57,163 nt of DNA from DATESN01 sp035270785 (GTDB lineage Bacteria > Bacillota > Clostridia > Lachnospirales > Lachnospiraceae), in contig DATESN010000078.1 in assembly GCA_035270785.1 (NCBI GenBank), positions 1-57,163 of the forward strand, given 5' to 3'. The translations under genes were made by a program, and so were the position numbers. This document shows positions 9,378 to 17,278 of this stretch, in pieces. The first letter of the stretch is position 1; every line of letters begins with the position of its first letter. The notes beneath the pieces were generated by a model that was given only the letters and a program-made list of their open reading frames with translations, was not told the origin of the DNA and did no database searches.

Positions 9378-10403
9378 ATGAAAATTTTATTTATTGGAGG
9401 AACTGGTACAATTAGTACTGCAATTTCCAAACAACTTTTGGAACAAGGGCATAATTTATATTTATTAAATAGAGGAACAAGAAACAGTATATTTTCTAAT
9501 TATTCCAATGTGACCTATATCACTGCTGACATTGAAAAAGAAGAAATGGTGGCCGATGCAATTAAGGAATTGGAGTTTGATGTAGTAGCAGACTTTATAG
9601 CATTTGTTCCATCTCAATTGGAGAGGGACTATCGACTCTTCAAAGACAAAACGAAACAGTTTATTTATATTAGTTCTGCATCCGCTTATCAAAAACCCCT
9701 TTCCGATTATAGAATTACGGAAGGTACTCCTCTAGCCAATCCCTATTGGGAGTACTCAAGAAATAAAATTGCAGGGGAAGAATATTTAATGAAGATGTAT
9801 CGAGAATATGGATTTCCTGTAACGATAATAAGACCTAGCCATACCTATGATGAAAGATCAGTGCCACTTGGTGTTCATGGAGATCAAGGCAGTTGGCAAG
9901 TAGTAAAACGGATGATAGAAGGAAAGACGGTCATTATTCATGGAGACGGAACATCCCTTTGGACAATGACACATAATAGTGACTTTGCCAAGGCGTTTAT
10001 AGGACTTATGAATAATATTCATGCAATTGGAGAAACGGTACAAATTACTTCCGATGAAACAGTAACATGGAATCAAATTTATGAATCTATCGCAAAGGCT
10101 CTTTCGGTAAAGCTTCATTCCATTCATGTATCCTCTGAGTTTCTTGATCAATGTAGTGAATATGATTTAAAAGGTGGTTTGATTGGTGATAAGGCCAATT
10201 CAGTTGTATTTGATAATACAAAGTTAAAACGTCTTGTGCCGGGATTTATAGCAACAAAAAGAGTAGATGAAGGGATAAAAGAAACCATTGATTATGTCTT
10301 AGGGCATCCAGAATTACAAAAAGAAGATAAAGCATTTGATGAATGGTGTGATCGGGTTATAATGGCTTGTGAAAATGCAATAAGTAGTATTAAAAAGGGA
10401 TAA
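9378..10403 (+). CDS. NAD-dependent epimerase/dehydratase-like protein (extended SDR)
   Basis: The chain starts with an NAD-binding Rossmann motif, MKILFIGGTGTIS, in place of the usual TGxxGxxG. The catalytic Tyr-x3-Lys is read as YSRNK (near residue 131) after a serine-rich strand YISSASAYQ. Length (341 aa) fits extended short-chain dehydrogenases that modify nucleotide sugars or reduce sugar derivatives. It is probably co-transcribed with the alcohol dehydrogenase 13 bases upstream (AGGAG site). Substrate is not identifiable. Its transcription terminator appears to have been split by the downstream integrated element. Confidence 0.82.
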   Translation: MKILFIGGTGTISTAISKQLLEQGHNLYLLNRGTRNSIFSNYSNVTYITADIEKEEMVADAIKELEFDVVADFIAFVPSQLERDYRLFKDKTKQFIYISSASAYQKPLSDYRITEGTPLANPYWEYSRNKIAGEEYLMKMYREYGFPVTIIRPSHTYDERSVPLGVHGDQGSWQVVKRMIEGKTVIIHGDGTSLWTMTHNSDFAKAFIGLMNNIHAIGETVQITSDETVTWNQIYESIAKALSVKLHSIHVSSEFLDQCSEYDLKGGLIGDKANSVVFDNTKLKRLVPGFIATKRVDEGIKETIDYVLGHPELQKEDKAFDEWCDRVIMACENAISSIKKG

Positions 10404-10452
10404 TTTTGTTAGATTTATGTAAAATCAACAAATATAATTTGATAAATAATAT

Positions 10453-10470
10453 AAAAAAAACCATCCAATT
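10453..10470. repeat. Left half of the split terminator / attB half-site
   Basis: Eight A residues then CCATCCAATT. Fifteen of these bases (A7CCATCCAA) are the exact reverse complement of TTGGATGGTTTTTTT at 22670-22684. Together the halves make an ordinary terminator hairpin that would have closed the epimerase gene before insertion. Confidence 0.7.
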
Positions 10471-10492
10471 AGAGGGTGCGTCTTAGGGATTT
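10471..10492. repeat. Element-side half of the left attachment site (P' arm)
   Basis: The 22 bases begin AGAGGGTGCGTC and end AGGGATTT. Their reverse complement matches 22648-22669 at 17 of 22 positions, with identical spacing. This is what remains of an imperfectly palindromic attP after integration. Confidence 0.65.
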
Positions 10493-10508
10493 TATATCCC
10501 GGAAAAAT

Positions 10509-10547
10509 ATCGGCATAGTTTGGTATGTGTTTACCAGCTATGCCGAT
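10509..10547. terminator. Bidirectional rho-independent terminator after the recombinase gene
   Basis: ATCGGCATAG pairs perfectly with CTATGCCGAT, with an inner TGGTA/TACCA stem, and T-rich tracts lie on both sides. On the minus strand it closes the recombinase gene, whose stop codon lies in the stem. On the plus strand it protects against read-in from the epimerase gene. Confidence 0.8.
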
Positions 10548-12208
10548 TTTTCTTGCTTTGTGGTGGATGTAGAAACCGGTGGGTCAAATTCGCCAATGCA
10601 GTTATAAACGATTTTGATACGCTGTACTCGTCTGCCATCAATGCGCTCTGCCTTGTAAACATAGATTTTTTCAACAAACTCCCGGATAATCTCCGCTGTG
10701 AGTTCCTTTATATCTGTGTACTTTCTTACCAAGGTTAGGAAGTGGTCAACACCCAGTGCGCTTTCCTTTTCTGAAGTCATGGCGGATTTCAGTTCTGCCA
10801 CTCGGCATTCAAGGGTATGCTGCTCAGCTTCGTAGTTGGCTGTCATCTTGGCAAAACGCTCATCGGAAATCTTGCCAGACAGGTTATCCTCGTATAGCCG
10901 CTGGATAATGTCATCCAGCTTGCTGATCCGAACCTGTGACTGCTCCAGTTCTCGCTTATTGTCACGCAGGCTCTTGTCGAGGTCTGTCCTTGTTTTCTTG
11001 GTAACCATCTCCACAAATTCATTCTCATGGTCTCTGGCAAAGGCCGTTACTCGGCGGATGCCATCAAGGAGTAATTCCTCAACGACTACATTGCGTATCT
11101 GGTGAGAACTGCAGCCGCCTTTTATCTTACGGTAGGTAGCACACACAAAATATTCCTTTTCATGCTCCCAACCACGTCCACGCACTTGGTACAGTTTGTT
11201 TTCGCAATCCGCACAAAACATCATACCGGAGAGGATTGGCATTTCACCCATCGGTGTAAGCCTGCGTCTGCCTTCTCGGATTTTCTGCACTACCTCGAAT
11301 ACAGACTCTTCAATAATCGCTTCGTGGGTATTCTCAAAAATCATCCATTCTGATGGGTCATTCTTCATCTGCTTTTTCTGCTTATAGGACTTACGATATG
11401 TTTTGAAATTTACCGTATGTCCTAAATACTCCTGCCTTGAAAGCATATGAACGATTGTACTGCCTCGCCAGATATAATCATCGTCATGGCCTCTATTGTC
11501 CGGGATATTAATCCCGCTTGCCTTAGCATGAGCCGTTGGATTCATTATCTTCTTGTTGCTGAATTCTTTAGCTATCTGTGTAGGACCATAACCTTGCATA
11601 CACAAGTGAAATGCTTCTTTTACCACTTTGGCGGCTTCTTCATCAACAATCCAATGGGCCTTATCTTCAGGGTCTTTGATGTAGCCGTAAGGCGGATTGG
11701 TACAGAGCGGCTTGCCGGATTGACCTTTTGACTTAAAGACAGAGCGGATTTTCTTGCTCGTATCTTTGGCATACCATTCGTTGATGATATTGAGAAACGG
11801 TGTAAAATCGCTGTCCTGCTGATTGGCACTGTCTACATTGTTGTTTATGGCAATGAAGCGTATATCAGAGCCGGGGAAAAGCACTTCGGTGTAATAACCT
11901 ACTTTGAGGTAGTCTCTACCAAGACGGCTCATATCCTTTACAATGATGGTGTTGATATTGCCTTCTTCCGTTTGTGCAATAAGGCGCTGCCAGTCCGGAC
12001 GCTCAAAGTTTGTGCCGCTGTATCCATCATCAACAAAGAACTCTGTGTTTGCAAAACCGTTGTCATCTGCGTATTTCTGTAAAATGGTTTTCTGGTTTTT
12101 AATGCTGTTGCTGTCACCTTGCGACTCGTCATCACGAGAGAGGCGGCAGTAGAGTGCGGTGATTTTATTGCTATTCTTCACAGTAGTATTTGACTGTCTT
12201 TTATTCAT
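10538..12208 (-). CDS. Large serine recombinase (TnpX/TndX-like integrase)
   Basis: Catalyses integration and excision of the element through a serine-linked double-strand exchange. The 556-aa protein has an N-terminal resolvase domain with catalytic Ser24 in YCRLSRDDE and a typical IIVKDMSRLGRDY helix. A recombinase domain follows, then a zinc ribbon (FCADC ... FVC ... GGC around residues 330-370). The long C-terminal coiled coil ends in the EIIREFVEKIYVY motif, typical of the DUF4368-type clostridial recombinases. The start is ATG 12208, with AGGAGG six bases upstream; the frame extends further but lacks a site. It is the last gene of the element, next to the left end, the usual place for such recombinases. 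Confidence 0.93.
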   Translation of the reverse strand: MNKRQSNTTVKNSNKITALYCRLSRDDESQGDSNSIKNQKTILQKYADDNGFANTEFFVDDGYSGTNFERPDWQRLIAQTEEGNINTIIVKDMSRLGRDYLKVGYYTEVLFPGSDIRFIAINNNVDSANQQDSDFTPFLNIINEWYAKDTSKKIRSVFKSKGQSGKPLCTNPPYGYIKDPEDKAHWIVDEEAAKVVKEAFHLCMQGYGPTQIAKEFSNKKIMNPTAHAKASGINIPDNRGHDDDYIWRGSTIVHMLSRQEYLGHTVNFKTYRKSYKQKKQMKNDPSEWMIFENTHEAIIEESVFEVVQKIREGRRRLTPMGEMPILSGMMFCADCENKLYQVRGRGWEHEKEYFVCATYRKIKGGCSSHQIRNVVVEELLLDGIRRVTAFARDHENEFVEMVTKKTRTDLDKSLRDNKRELEQSQVRISKLDDIIQRLYEDNLSGKISDERFAKMTANYEAEQHTLECRVAELKSAMTSEKESALGVDHFLTLVRKYTDIKELTAEIIREFVEKIYVYKAERIDGRRVQRIKIVYNCIGEFDPPVSTSTTKQEKSA

Positions 12209-12285
12209 GTTTTCCTCCTTTCCGACAGTCTTCAAGCGGTACTCTATATTCCCGTACTACTGTGAAGAAGTCAAGTTATTTAGAG

Positions 12286-12444
12286 CTAAGAAGCCTTCAT
12301 TTCAAGGCTTGCAGTATCATTAAGTATCATGCGTTTCAGCTTGTCATAAGCGGTTTCCTTGGCAGTGCTACTGACTGCCGATTCTATAATGTAGAGCGTG
12401 TCACCGATAACCTTTTCAGTTACGCTTACGGTTTTAACATCCAT
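12286..12444 (-). CDS. TnpW-like transposon-encoded small protein
   Basis: A 52-aa protein with the pattern KVIGDTLYIIES ... STAKETAYDKLKRMI. I recognise this as the form of TnpW-type proteins carried by Tn4451-like mobile elements next to the recombinase; their role is unknown. ATG 12444 is preceded by AAGGAGA, which fixes the start inside a longer open frame. It lies between the capsid gene and the recombinase in the same direction. Confidence 0.7.
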   Translation of the reverse strand: MDVKTVSVTEKVIGDTLYIIESAVSSTAKETAYDKLKRMILNDTASLEMKAS

Positions 12445-12557
12445 CGTGTTCTCCTTTCTGCCCTGGGGTAGGGGCGGTCTTAATCTCCACAACTTTTCAT
12501 CTTGGACAGCGGCGTGGGGCAACGCGCATAAAATCGCAGATTCAAACGAGGGTATAG

Positions 12558-12608
12558 CCCCAAAGGGGTGGTGAAAGCGCTCTGTGTAGATTTCCAGGCA
12601 CTTTCACC
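12558..12608 (-). other. Two hairpins between the capsid gene and the TnpW-like gene
   Basis: On the minus strand the capsid transcript would form GGTGAAAGTGC pairing with GCGCTTTCACC (10 of 11 pairs, 12570-12608). Next comes a CCCC-AAA-GGGG hairpin (12558-12568). No U-tract follows, so this is more likely an RNA-stability or processing element than an intrinsic terminator. Confidence 0.4.
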
Positions 12609-12621
12609 GTTAATTGCCCGC

Positions 12622-13560
12622 TTACACTGCTATCTGTAGAACCTTGATAGCCTCCGGGCGGATCAGCTTTCCGTCAAGGAACTCATAGGCCAGATAACCG
12701 AGCTGGTCTACTGCGGCAAACTTTTCTGTTAGAGTGCGTACTCCAATGGGACTTCTGCCGATGACCCAATAGTAGCTAAAATCACCAAAGGCGATAGGCT
12801 TAGAACCTGACTCTGCGTCCGGCATATATTCGGACATAATGACCTTCTTCCCCAGAATGGTATCATCGCTGTCTCGCCAGAGATAATTGCCAGCACTGTC
12901 CTTAAGGGTGCGCAGAGCAAGTGCGGTTGCGTCATTCATTAGCCATACGGCGTTTTTGCGGTATTCAGGCTTTATAGAGAAGTATAAACCGATCACCTTA
13001 TCGTAGGTAATCTCAGCAGTGGTGATGCCCACATCTGCTCCGTTCGTGTCATTCAGAATCCCTGTGGGCATTTCACTTCCGTTGCCATTGATAAAGGCAT
13101 TGTCCTCGGCTCTGCCAAAGTTCTTAGCAAAGCGGTTAATAAGGTAGTTTTCAATATCGAAGCTAGCATCATTTATAAAGGCTGCATCCATTTTTACCAA
13201 AGTAGCCAGTTTCCAACTGTCCACAGTGTTGATGGTGAAATCTTCAATCCCGTTATAAATAGGGATAGTATCATTTTCTGCTACCCACTGGGCGAGGTCA
13301 GCGCTGTCCTTGGCAAAAATGCGGTAGCCTGAGCCGTATGCCTTAATTACTGTACCGATACTACGGAACAGGCTTTGCTTTTCAAGAGCGGACATGTACT
13401 TGTTATCCGATGAATTTGGCATTGCATAAAGACCGGTTCCTGTGCTGCGGCCATTTGCAAGTTCATCGAAACTGCTGTCGTGGCCACGCATGGCATTCCA
13501 GAAATGCTTGTCATATTCCGGAGAACCGGTATAGGGTAATCTTTCAGTGTAAGTACTCAT
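12622..13560 (-). CDS. HK97-fold phage major capsid protein, mature-length, without scaffold domain
   Basis: Shell protein of the HK97 gp5 family. The 312-aa chain opens with SPEYDKHFWNAMRG, the pattern found just after the protease cleavage site in ordinary capsid precursors. The roughly 100-residue N-terminal delta/scaffold domain is therefore missing. The E-loop/P-domain part is followed by EDNAFINGNGSEMPTGIL near residue 155, typical of the family, and the A-domain runs to the end (PIAFGDFSYYWVIGR, with a hydrophobic final strand IKVLQIAV). AAGGAGG lies 9 bases before the ATG. No portal, protease, terminase or tail gene is nearby. It could co-opt a helper phage's assembly or form a self-assembling compartment like encapsulins; neither is proven. 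Confidence 0.88.
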   Translation of the reverse strand: MSTYTERLPYTGSPEYDKHFWNAMRGHDSSFDELANGRSTGTGLYAMPNSSDNKYMSALEKQSLFRSIGTVIKAYGSGYRIFAKDSADLAQWVAENDTIPIYNGIEDFTINTVDSWKLATLVKMDAAFINDASFDIENYLINRFAKNFGRAEDNAFINGNGSEMPTGILNDTNGADVGITTAEITYDKVIGLYFSIKPEYRKNAVWLMNDATALALRTLKDSAGNYLWRDSDDTILGKKVIMSEYMPDAESGSKPIAFGDFSYYWVIGRSPIGVRTLTEKFAAVDQLGYLAYEFLDGKLIRPEAIKVLQIAV

Positions 13561-13573
13561 AAATTTTTCCTCC

Positions 13574-13885
13574 TTATTTCTTGTCGCAAATAGGGCATCT
13601 GTATAGCCCCAGTTCGTTATAGCTGAGCGGCCTGCTGATTTGTTTTAGCATACCGACATTGCAATCTGGGCAATGAATATCATAGACAAAAGCCATTTCC
13701 ATATTGTGATCCTGTTTTGCGTGGAGACGATAATACTTATACAATTTTCCATGCTCATCTTCAACGATGAAATCTGACAAGAATAGATCACACATTGTTT
13801 CTGCATATTCATCAGAGTAGTATGAGTGTTGCGGGTGAAGGAGCGTTCCTTCCTTGTTCATTTTTGTAAGTGGATAGTTTGCCAT
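13574..13885 (-). CDS. Small zinc-ribbon protein upstream of the capsid gene
   Basis: A 103-aa protein I do not recognise. Its C-terminal half has two CPxC knuckles (HCPDCNVG and RCPICDKK, about 23 residues apart) that would bind zinc. The N-terminal half is charged and rich in Tyr and His. AGGAGG lies 7 bases before the ATG, and its stop is 13 bases from the capsid start, so the two are translated from one message. Because it directly precedes the capsid gene it could be a scaffold, cargo or regulator of it; that is inference from position alone. Confidence 0.7.
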   Translation of the reverse strand: MANYPLTKMNKEGTLLHPQHSYYSDEYAETMCDLFLSDFIVEDEHGKLYKYYRLHAKQDHNMEMAFVYDIHCPDCNVGMLKQISRPLSYNELGLYRCPICDKK

Positions 13886-13936
13886 TTTAAATTCCTCCTA
13901 AAATTATTGTTGTGGGGTCTTTATAATCTTTGCTGG

Positions 13937-14152
13937 TCATACTGCTTTACCGGAACGATGGGTGTATCCGGCGCTTCGGCAGTATTGGAGCAGGTCATCA
14001 TAACCATTGATGTGTATGTTGGAATCCCCATCAGTGACGGTATAGCGGATTTCTTTGGTTATGGTCACAGGGTCGCCGGAACAGTTACGAAGATGTATTT
14101 TACCTTTGGCGCTGTTATAGTTTCTACCGTAGAGCAGGTCAATTAGCTTCAT
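13937..14152 (-). CDS. Small hypothetical protein of the element
   Basis: A 71-aa protein with no recognised family. It is beta-rich (GKIHLRNCSGDPVTITKEIRYTVTDGDSNIHINGYD), which suggests a small SH3-like or beta-barrel fold. A strong AGGAGGAAGG site precedes the ATG and the gene overlaps the end of the preceding gene by 14 bases, supporting real translation. It belongs to the operon leading to the capsid gene. Confidence 0.6.
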   Translation of the reverse strand: MKLIDLLYGRNYNSAKGKIHLRNCSGDPVTITKEIRYTVTDGDSNIHINGYDDLLQYCRSAGYTHRSGKAV

Positions 14153-14426
14153 TCTGCCTTCCTCCTTTCATGAAAATGTATCCGCGCATTTGACAGAAAT
14201 TGGTTGCTTCTTTATATGAGCGAAAGTAAAACTCGGATGCTCCATCTATGACCTTCCACCGGGCAGGCTCGGCATTCTTGCTCATGAAAAGCACTACCGG
14301 CTTCATATCCTTGCGGCGGTATAGTGACATGCCGTCATAATGATCGTCACTAAAATCAGATGGGATGCTCTGTTTTGTGATTTTGCTCTCGGCATCCATC
14401 ATGCCGATAATTCTGATTCGGTTCAT
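14139..14426 (-). CDS. Small hypothetical protein of the element
   Basis: A 95-aa protein beginning MNRIRIIGMMDAES, with no recognised domain. The end is tyrosine- and aromatic-rich (EFYFRSYKEATNFCQMRGYIF). ATG 14426 is chosen because GGAGGAAAGG lies just upstream; the open frame continues further 5' without a ribosome site. It is the first gene after the repeat-rich origin-like region, and overlaps the next gene by 14 bases. It is likely the first gene of the capsid operon. Confidence 0.6.
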   Translation of the reverse strand: MNRIRIIGMMDAESKITKQSIPSDFSDDHYDGMSLYRRKDMKPVVLFMSKNAEPARWKVIDGASEFYFRSYKEATNFCQMRGYIFMKGGRQNEAN

Positions 14427-14474
14427 ATTCCTTTCCTCCATTCGTGTAAAATAACATCTATATAAACGGCATTT

Positions 14475-14773
14475 GGCTGACACTTCTGATAGTTGACTGA
14501 TAGTCGACTGATAGCTTCATAGTCGCATAAACCCTTGTGTACCAAGACTTTACAGCTTCGGCTGACACTTCTGACACTTTTTCTGTGTTTATACTCACAC
14601 TCTTTTAATCTTTATCCTATATTCTATCTACCTACTAACTTTATTGAATTCGGCTAAGAAGTTTGTATAACTGTCAGTTCTATCAGCAGCAGTGTGAAAC
14701 CCTTGATATTACTGGCTTTTATGGCTGATAGTTGCCTTCTGAAACTATCAGTGTACTGTCAGAACTATCAGCC
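14475..14773. repeat. Repeat-dense region, candidate replication origin
   Basis: The gap between the primase stop and the capsid operon is full of short repeats. GGCTGACACTTCTGA occurs twice (14475-14489 and 14560-14574). Three tandem 11-base units begin TGATAG (14487-14519). CTGATAG occurs four times and its complement CTATCAG three times across the region. GGCTGATAGTT (14723) is answered by AACTATCAGCC (14763), and CTGATAGTT/AACTATCAG form a closer dyad at 14725-14751. An A/T-rich stretch lies at 14580-14660. This is the layout of an iteron origin next to its own P4-type primase-helicase. Confidence 0.55.
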
Positions 14774-14776
14774 ATT

Positions 14777-17065
14777 TCAGTCAAGAATGCCATCATAGCC
14801 GTACTCCCTGTGGTATTGTTTCTTGGTGTCGAGCGTCAGCGTAAGGTTGCGGTAACAATTGCCCTTCTCAGTATGGATAGTCATTTCCTTAAAGGTGCTG
14901 CCATGCATACTGGCCAGCGTATCCCGGAACTCCTTGGCAGTCTTGGCATAGCCGTTATTGTTGTCATAACACCAGGCTTTGTAGACGTCATATACCTTGC
15001 CGGTAGTGCAGGTGTCTTTGATGCTGCCAGGGTGCGGCCTTTCGGTCATGCATTCATTGTAGAAGCTGATAACGGTGTTATTCTCACTCATATAGGTGTC
15101 ACGCGCCTCGCTGACGGAATCCGGCTCAGAAAAACGGTAGCCATTGCCAATAACTGCCTGCAGTGCCTTTACTGCTTTATAGACAATGCCATCACGCTCG
15201 GCGTACAACTTATCAAGAAGTGTTTTGTCCTGCTTGTCTTTCGGGATGACGTTAGGGCACTTCACCACCATGATGCGGTCATAAATCCATTTGCCATCAT
15301 CGCCTCCAAACTTGGGGAGTCTGTTCATGCAAAACCATAAAAGACCGTTATAGGTGAACTCAAAGGCTTGCTGCCCTTTGAACTCGGCATACAGGCTATC
15401 ACCGCCTGTTATTTTCTTGAAAGTCTTTAGTTCATCCACAGAGAGAAAACTCATATCGGAACTACCGGCAAGTCGTGTGTTATAAATTGCGCCGGTACCA
15501 AATCTGGATTCGATATCCTTAAGGTCAGTACCGATAAAGTTCCCTTTGCCGAGCAGATACTCGACAAGGCTCTTTAGCTGAGATTTGCCGGTATCGCCAT
15601 CGCCTACAAGAAAAAGTGCTTTTTTCATTCTCCAGCCTTTAATGTTGGATATGCAGGCTCCTGTGAATTCCAGTAGCAGTTGCTCTATGGCTTTATCGCC
15701 ATTCGTGAGAGTGTGCATATATCTGTCAAACACCGGTGTGGGTGTCTCTTTGCCTGTCCAGCTACATGGGATTTGGATGGTGGACAGAATATCTGGCGAG
15801 TGTGGCAGGAGTGTTATTTCAGCTTCCTTTATACGGAGCAGACCGTTATTGAAGTTAATTAAGTCCTCAGTTGAATTGAGGTCATCCTGTCCTACATATT
15901 TGAGGTCAGTTATGATTTGGTTGTATGCCTCGGCCACTTTGCCCATGGATACAAGTTCTTCGTCATATTCCGCTATGTAGCTTTTCATGATGCCTTTGAG
16001 CATATCCGGAGCATACAGCCGGTAACAGCCGTCTTCATATACATATATGAGGAGAGCCTGTCTGCCGTTATCGCGGACGAAGATATATTCCAGATGCTCA
16101 CGCGTCCACTTAGCCAGCAGCGGCGCAAACACATATGGCGCTCCTTTTTCATCAAATTTGATGAAGTACGGGTGATCCATTTTAGATTTATGGAAGGTGC
16201 CATGACAGGCTTCAATGCCAACGGCTATGGTAGCTTCGCGGTAATCGTCACGTTCCCACTTGTCGCGGTACAGAGCCGAGCCACGAAATACGGCATCGAT
16301 AGCATCGGGATCGGGGCCGGTGCGGAAAGCGATAATAGCACAGAGCGCTGCGTCCGCTTCTGACTGTGAGCCGTAATCGCTGAAATCTCCCTCGTCATAT
16401 AGCTTTTTGAACTTATCACCGTTTTTCTGTTTGCGAAGATTGCAGACGATGTCGAAGTCGGCACGATCACTGTCTCGCTTGGCGCTGTATTTTGTTTTTT
16501 TCTTGCGACGCATATTCTTATCCAATGTTGTGAGAACGGCGGCAGTACATTCGCGCAGAGGCTTATCCTCAACAATGCTGCCGGTATAGGCGGCGAAGCG
16601 ATTTGTGATGCCGCCGACATATAGCTCAAGATCGTTATTGCTGTTTTTCTGATAGAACTGCTTATTCAGCCTGACCTTGCCTTTATTGTCAATATAGGTC
16701 GGCAACTTATTGAAGTCACACTTGCCGTAGATATGGATGCCGCCTCCGCTCACTGAGTATTCCGTGTAGGAATCAAACCGTGCAAGCAGCGTTTTTACCA
16801 ATGGGTCTGATAACTCTCTGTGGTCGATGTCGAGGAAGAAGTAGCCATCTGGGATTTTGAATCCGACACCAGCTGCATGAAACTTATCTGCCGCTGCTAC
16901 AGCTTCATCGTAGTAAACCCATGTGCTGCTGTGTGCATCGTCAGTTCCGGTTGAGCCACCATTTGCGGCAAAAGGATTCTTCGTCTGCTTGCCGTTTTTG
17001 TCCGCTCCCCAGCGCCACAGAAACCATATCTGCATCTGCTTTAGCTCCTGCATTGAATCGCTCAT
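14777..17065 (-). CDS. P4/D5-type primase-helicase
   Basis: Replication protein of a phage-satellite or plasmid type. The N-terminal part carries a primase-polymerase-like domain with FFLDIDHRE as likely metal-binding acidic residues (residues 85-100) and SVSGGGIHIYGK. The C-terminal half is an SF3 helicase with Walker A VGDGDTGKSQ at about residue 488, then SFLSVDELKTFKKITGGDSLYAE and the sensor strand LLWFCMNRLPKF. Length is about 762 aa. ATG 17065 has AGGAGG 8 bases upstream; the GTG at 17074 is part of that ribosome site. It lies just after the excisionase gene and next to the repeat-rich region, which it probably recognises. Confidence 0.9.
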   Translation of the reverse strand: MSDSMQELKQMQIWFLWRWGADKNGKQTKNPFAANGGSTGTDDAHSSTWVYYDEAVAAADKFHAAGVGFKIPDGYFFLDIDHRELSDPLVKTLLARFDSYTEYSVSGGGIHIYGKCDFNKLPTYIDNKGKVRLNKQFYQKNSNNDLELYVGGITNRFAAYTGSIVEDKPLRECTAAVLTTLDKNMRRKKKTKYSAKRDSDRADFDIVCNLRKQKNGDKFKKLYDEGDFSDYGSQSEADAALCAIIAFRTGPDPDAIDAVFRGSALYRDKWERDDYREATIAVGIEACHGTFHKSKMDHPYFIKFDEKGAPYVFAPLLAKWTREHLEYIFVRDNGRQALLIYVYEDGCYRLYAPDMLKGIMKSYIAEYDEELVSMGKVAEAYNQIITDLKYVGQDDLNSTEDLINFNNGLLRIKEAEITLLPHSPDILSTIQIPCSWTGKETPTPVFDRYMHTLTNGDKAIEQLLLEFTGACISNIKGWRMKKALFLVGDGDTGKSQLKSLVEYLLGKGNFIGTDLKDIESRFGTGAIYNTRLAGSSDMSFLSVDELKTFKKITGGDSLYAEFKGQQAFEFTYNGLLWFCMNRLPKFGGDDGKWIYDRIMVVKCPNVIPKDKQDKTLLDKLYAERDGIVYKAVKALQAVIGNGYRFSEPDSVSEARDTYMSENNTVISFYNECMTERPHPGSIKDTCTTGKVYDVYKAWCYDNNNGYAKTAKEFRDTLASMHGSTFKEMTIHTEKGNCYRNLTLTLDTKKQYHREYGYDGILD

Positions 17066-17101
17066 TTTATCCACCTCCTCTCTGTAAGATTTGCGCTTTC
17101 A

Positions 17102-17278
17102 TTATCTGTGTGCCGAGTTTTTGAGTAGCCATTCCTTATAGGCATCTACCGGTATTAAAATCCTCGTACCAATTCGTATAGTTGGGAATCCCGGCAATTT
17201 TACAAGTTCGTAGGCTTTCGGTAGGCTTATGCCCATCTGTGCCGATAGCTCCTGCACACTCATGGTCGTTTTTTCCAT
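17102..17278 (-). CDS. Excisionase / helix-turn-helix protein
   Basis: A 58-aa protein, MEKTTMSVQELSAQMGISLP at its start, then KAYELVKLPGFPTIRIGTRI and a tail with DAYKEWLLK. This is the winged-helix excisionase (Xis/AlpA-like) pattern that directs recombinases toward excision or regulates the operon. An AAGGAGG site lies 9 bases upstream. It precedes the primase gene by about 36 bases, so the two are probably co-transcribed. It is below the size usually listed for ORFs but the motif is clear. Confidence 0.85.
   Translation of the reverse strand: MEKTTMSVQELSAQMGISLPKAYELVKLPGFPTIRIGTRILIPVDAYKEWLLKNSAHR

Noticed and set aside
11102..11731. Several plus-strand frames of 60-95 codons
   Set aside because: Shadows of the serine recombinase gene; no ribosome sites.
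14475..14773. CRISPR array in the repeat-dense region
   Set aside because: Repeats are short (7-15 bases), irregularly spaced and in both orientations; no cas genes.
14732..15340. 202-codon plus-strand frame
   Set aside because: Lies fully antisense to the primase-helicase gene, whose motifs are unmistakable.
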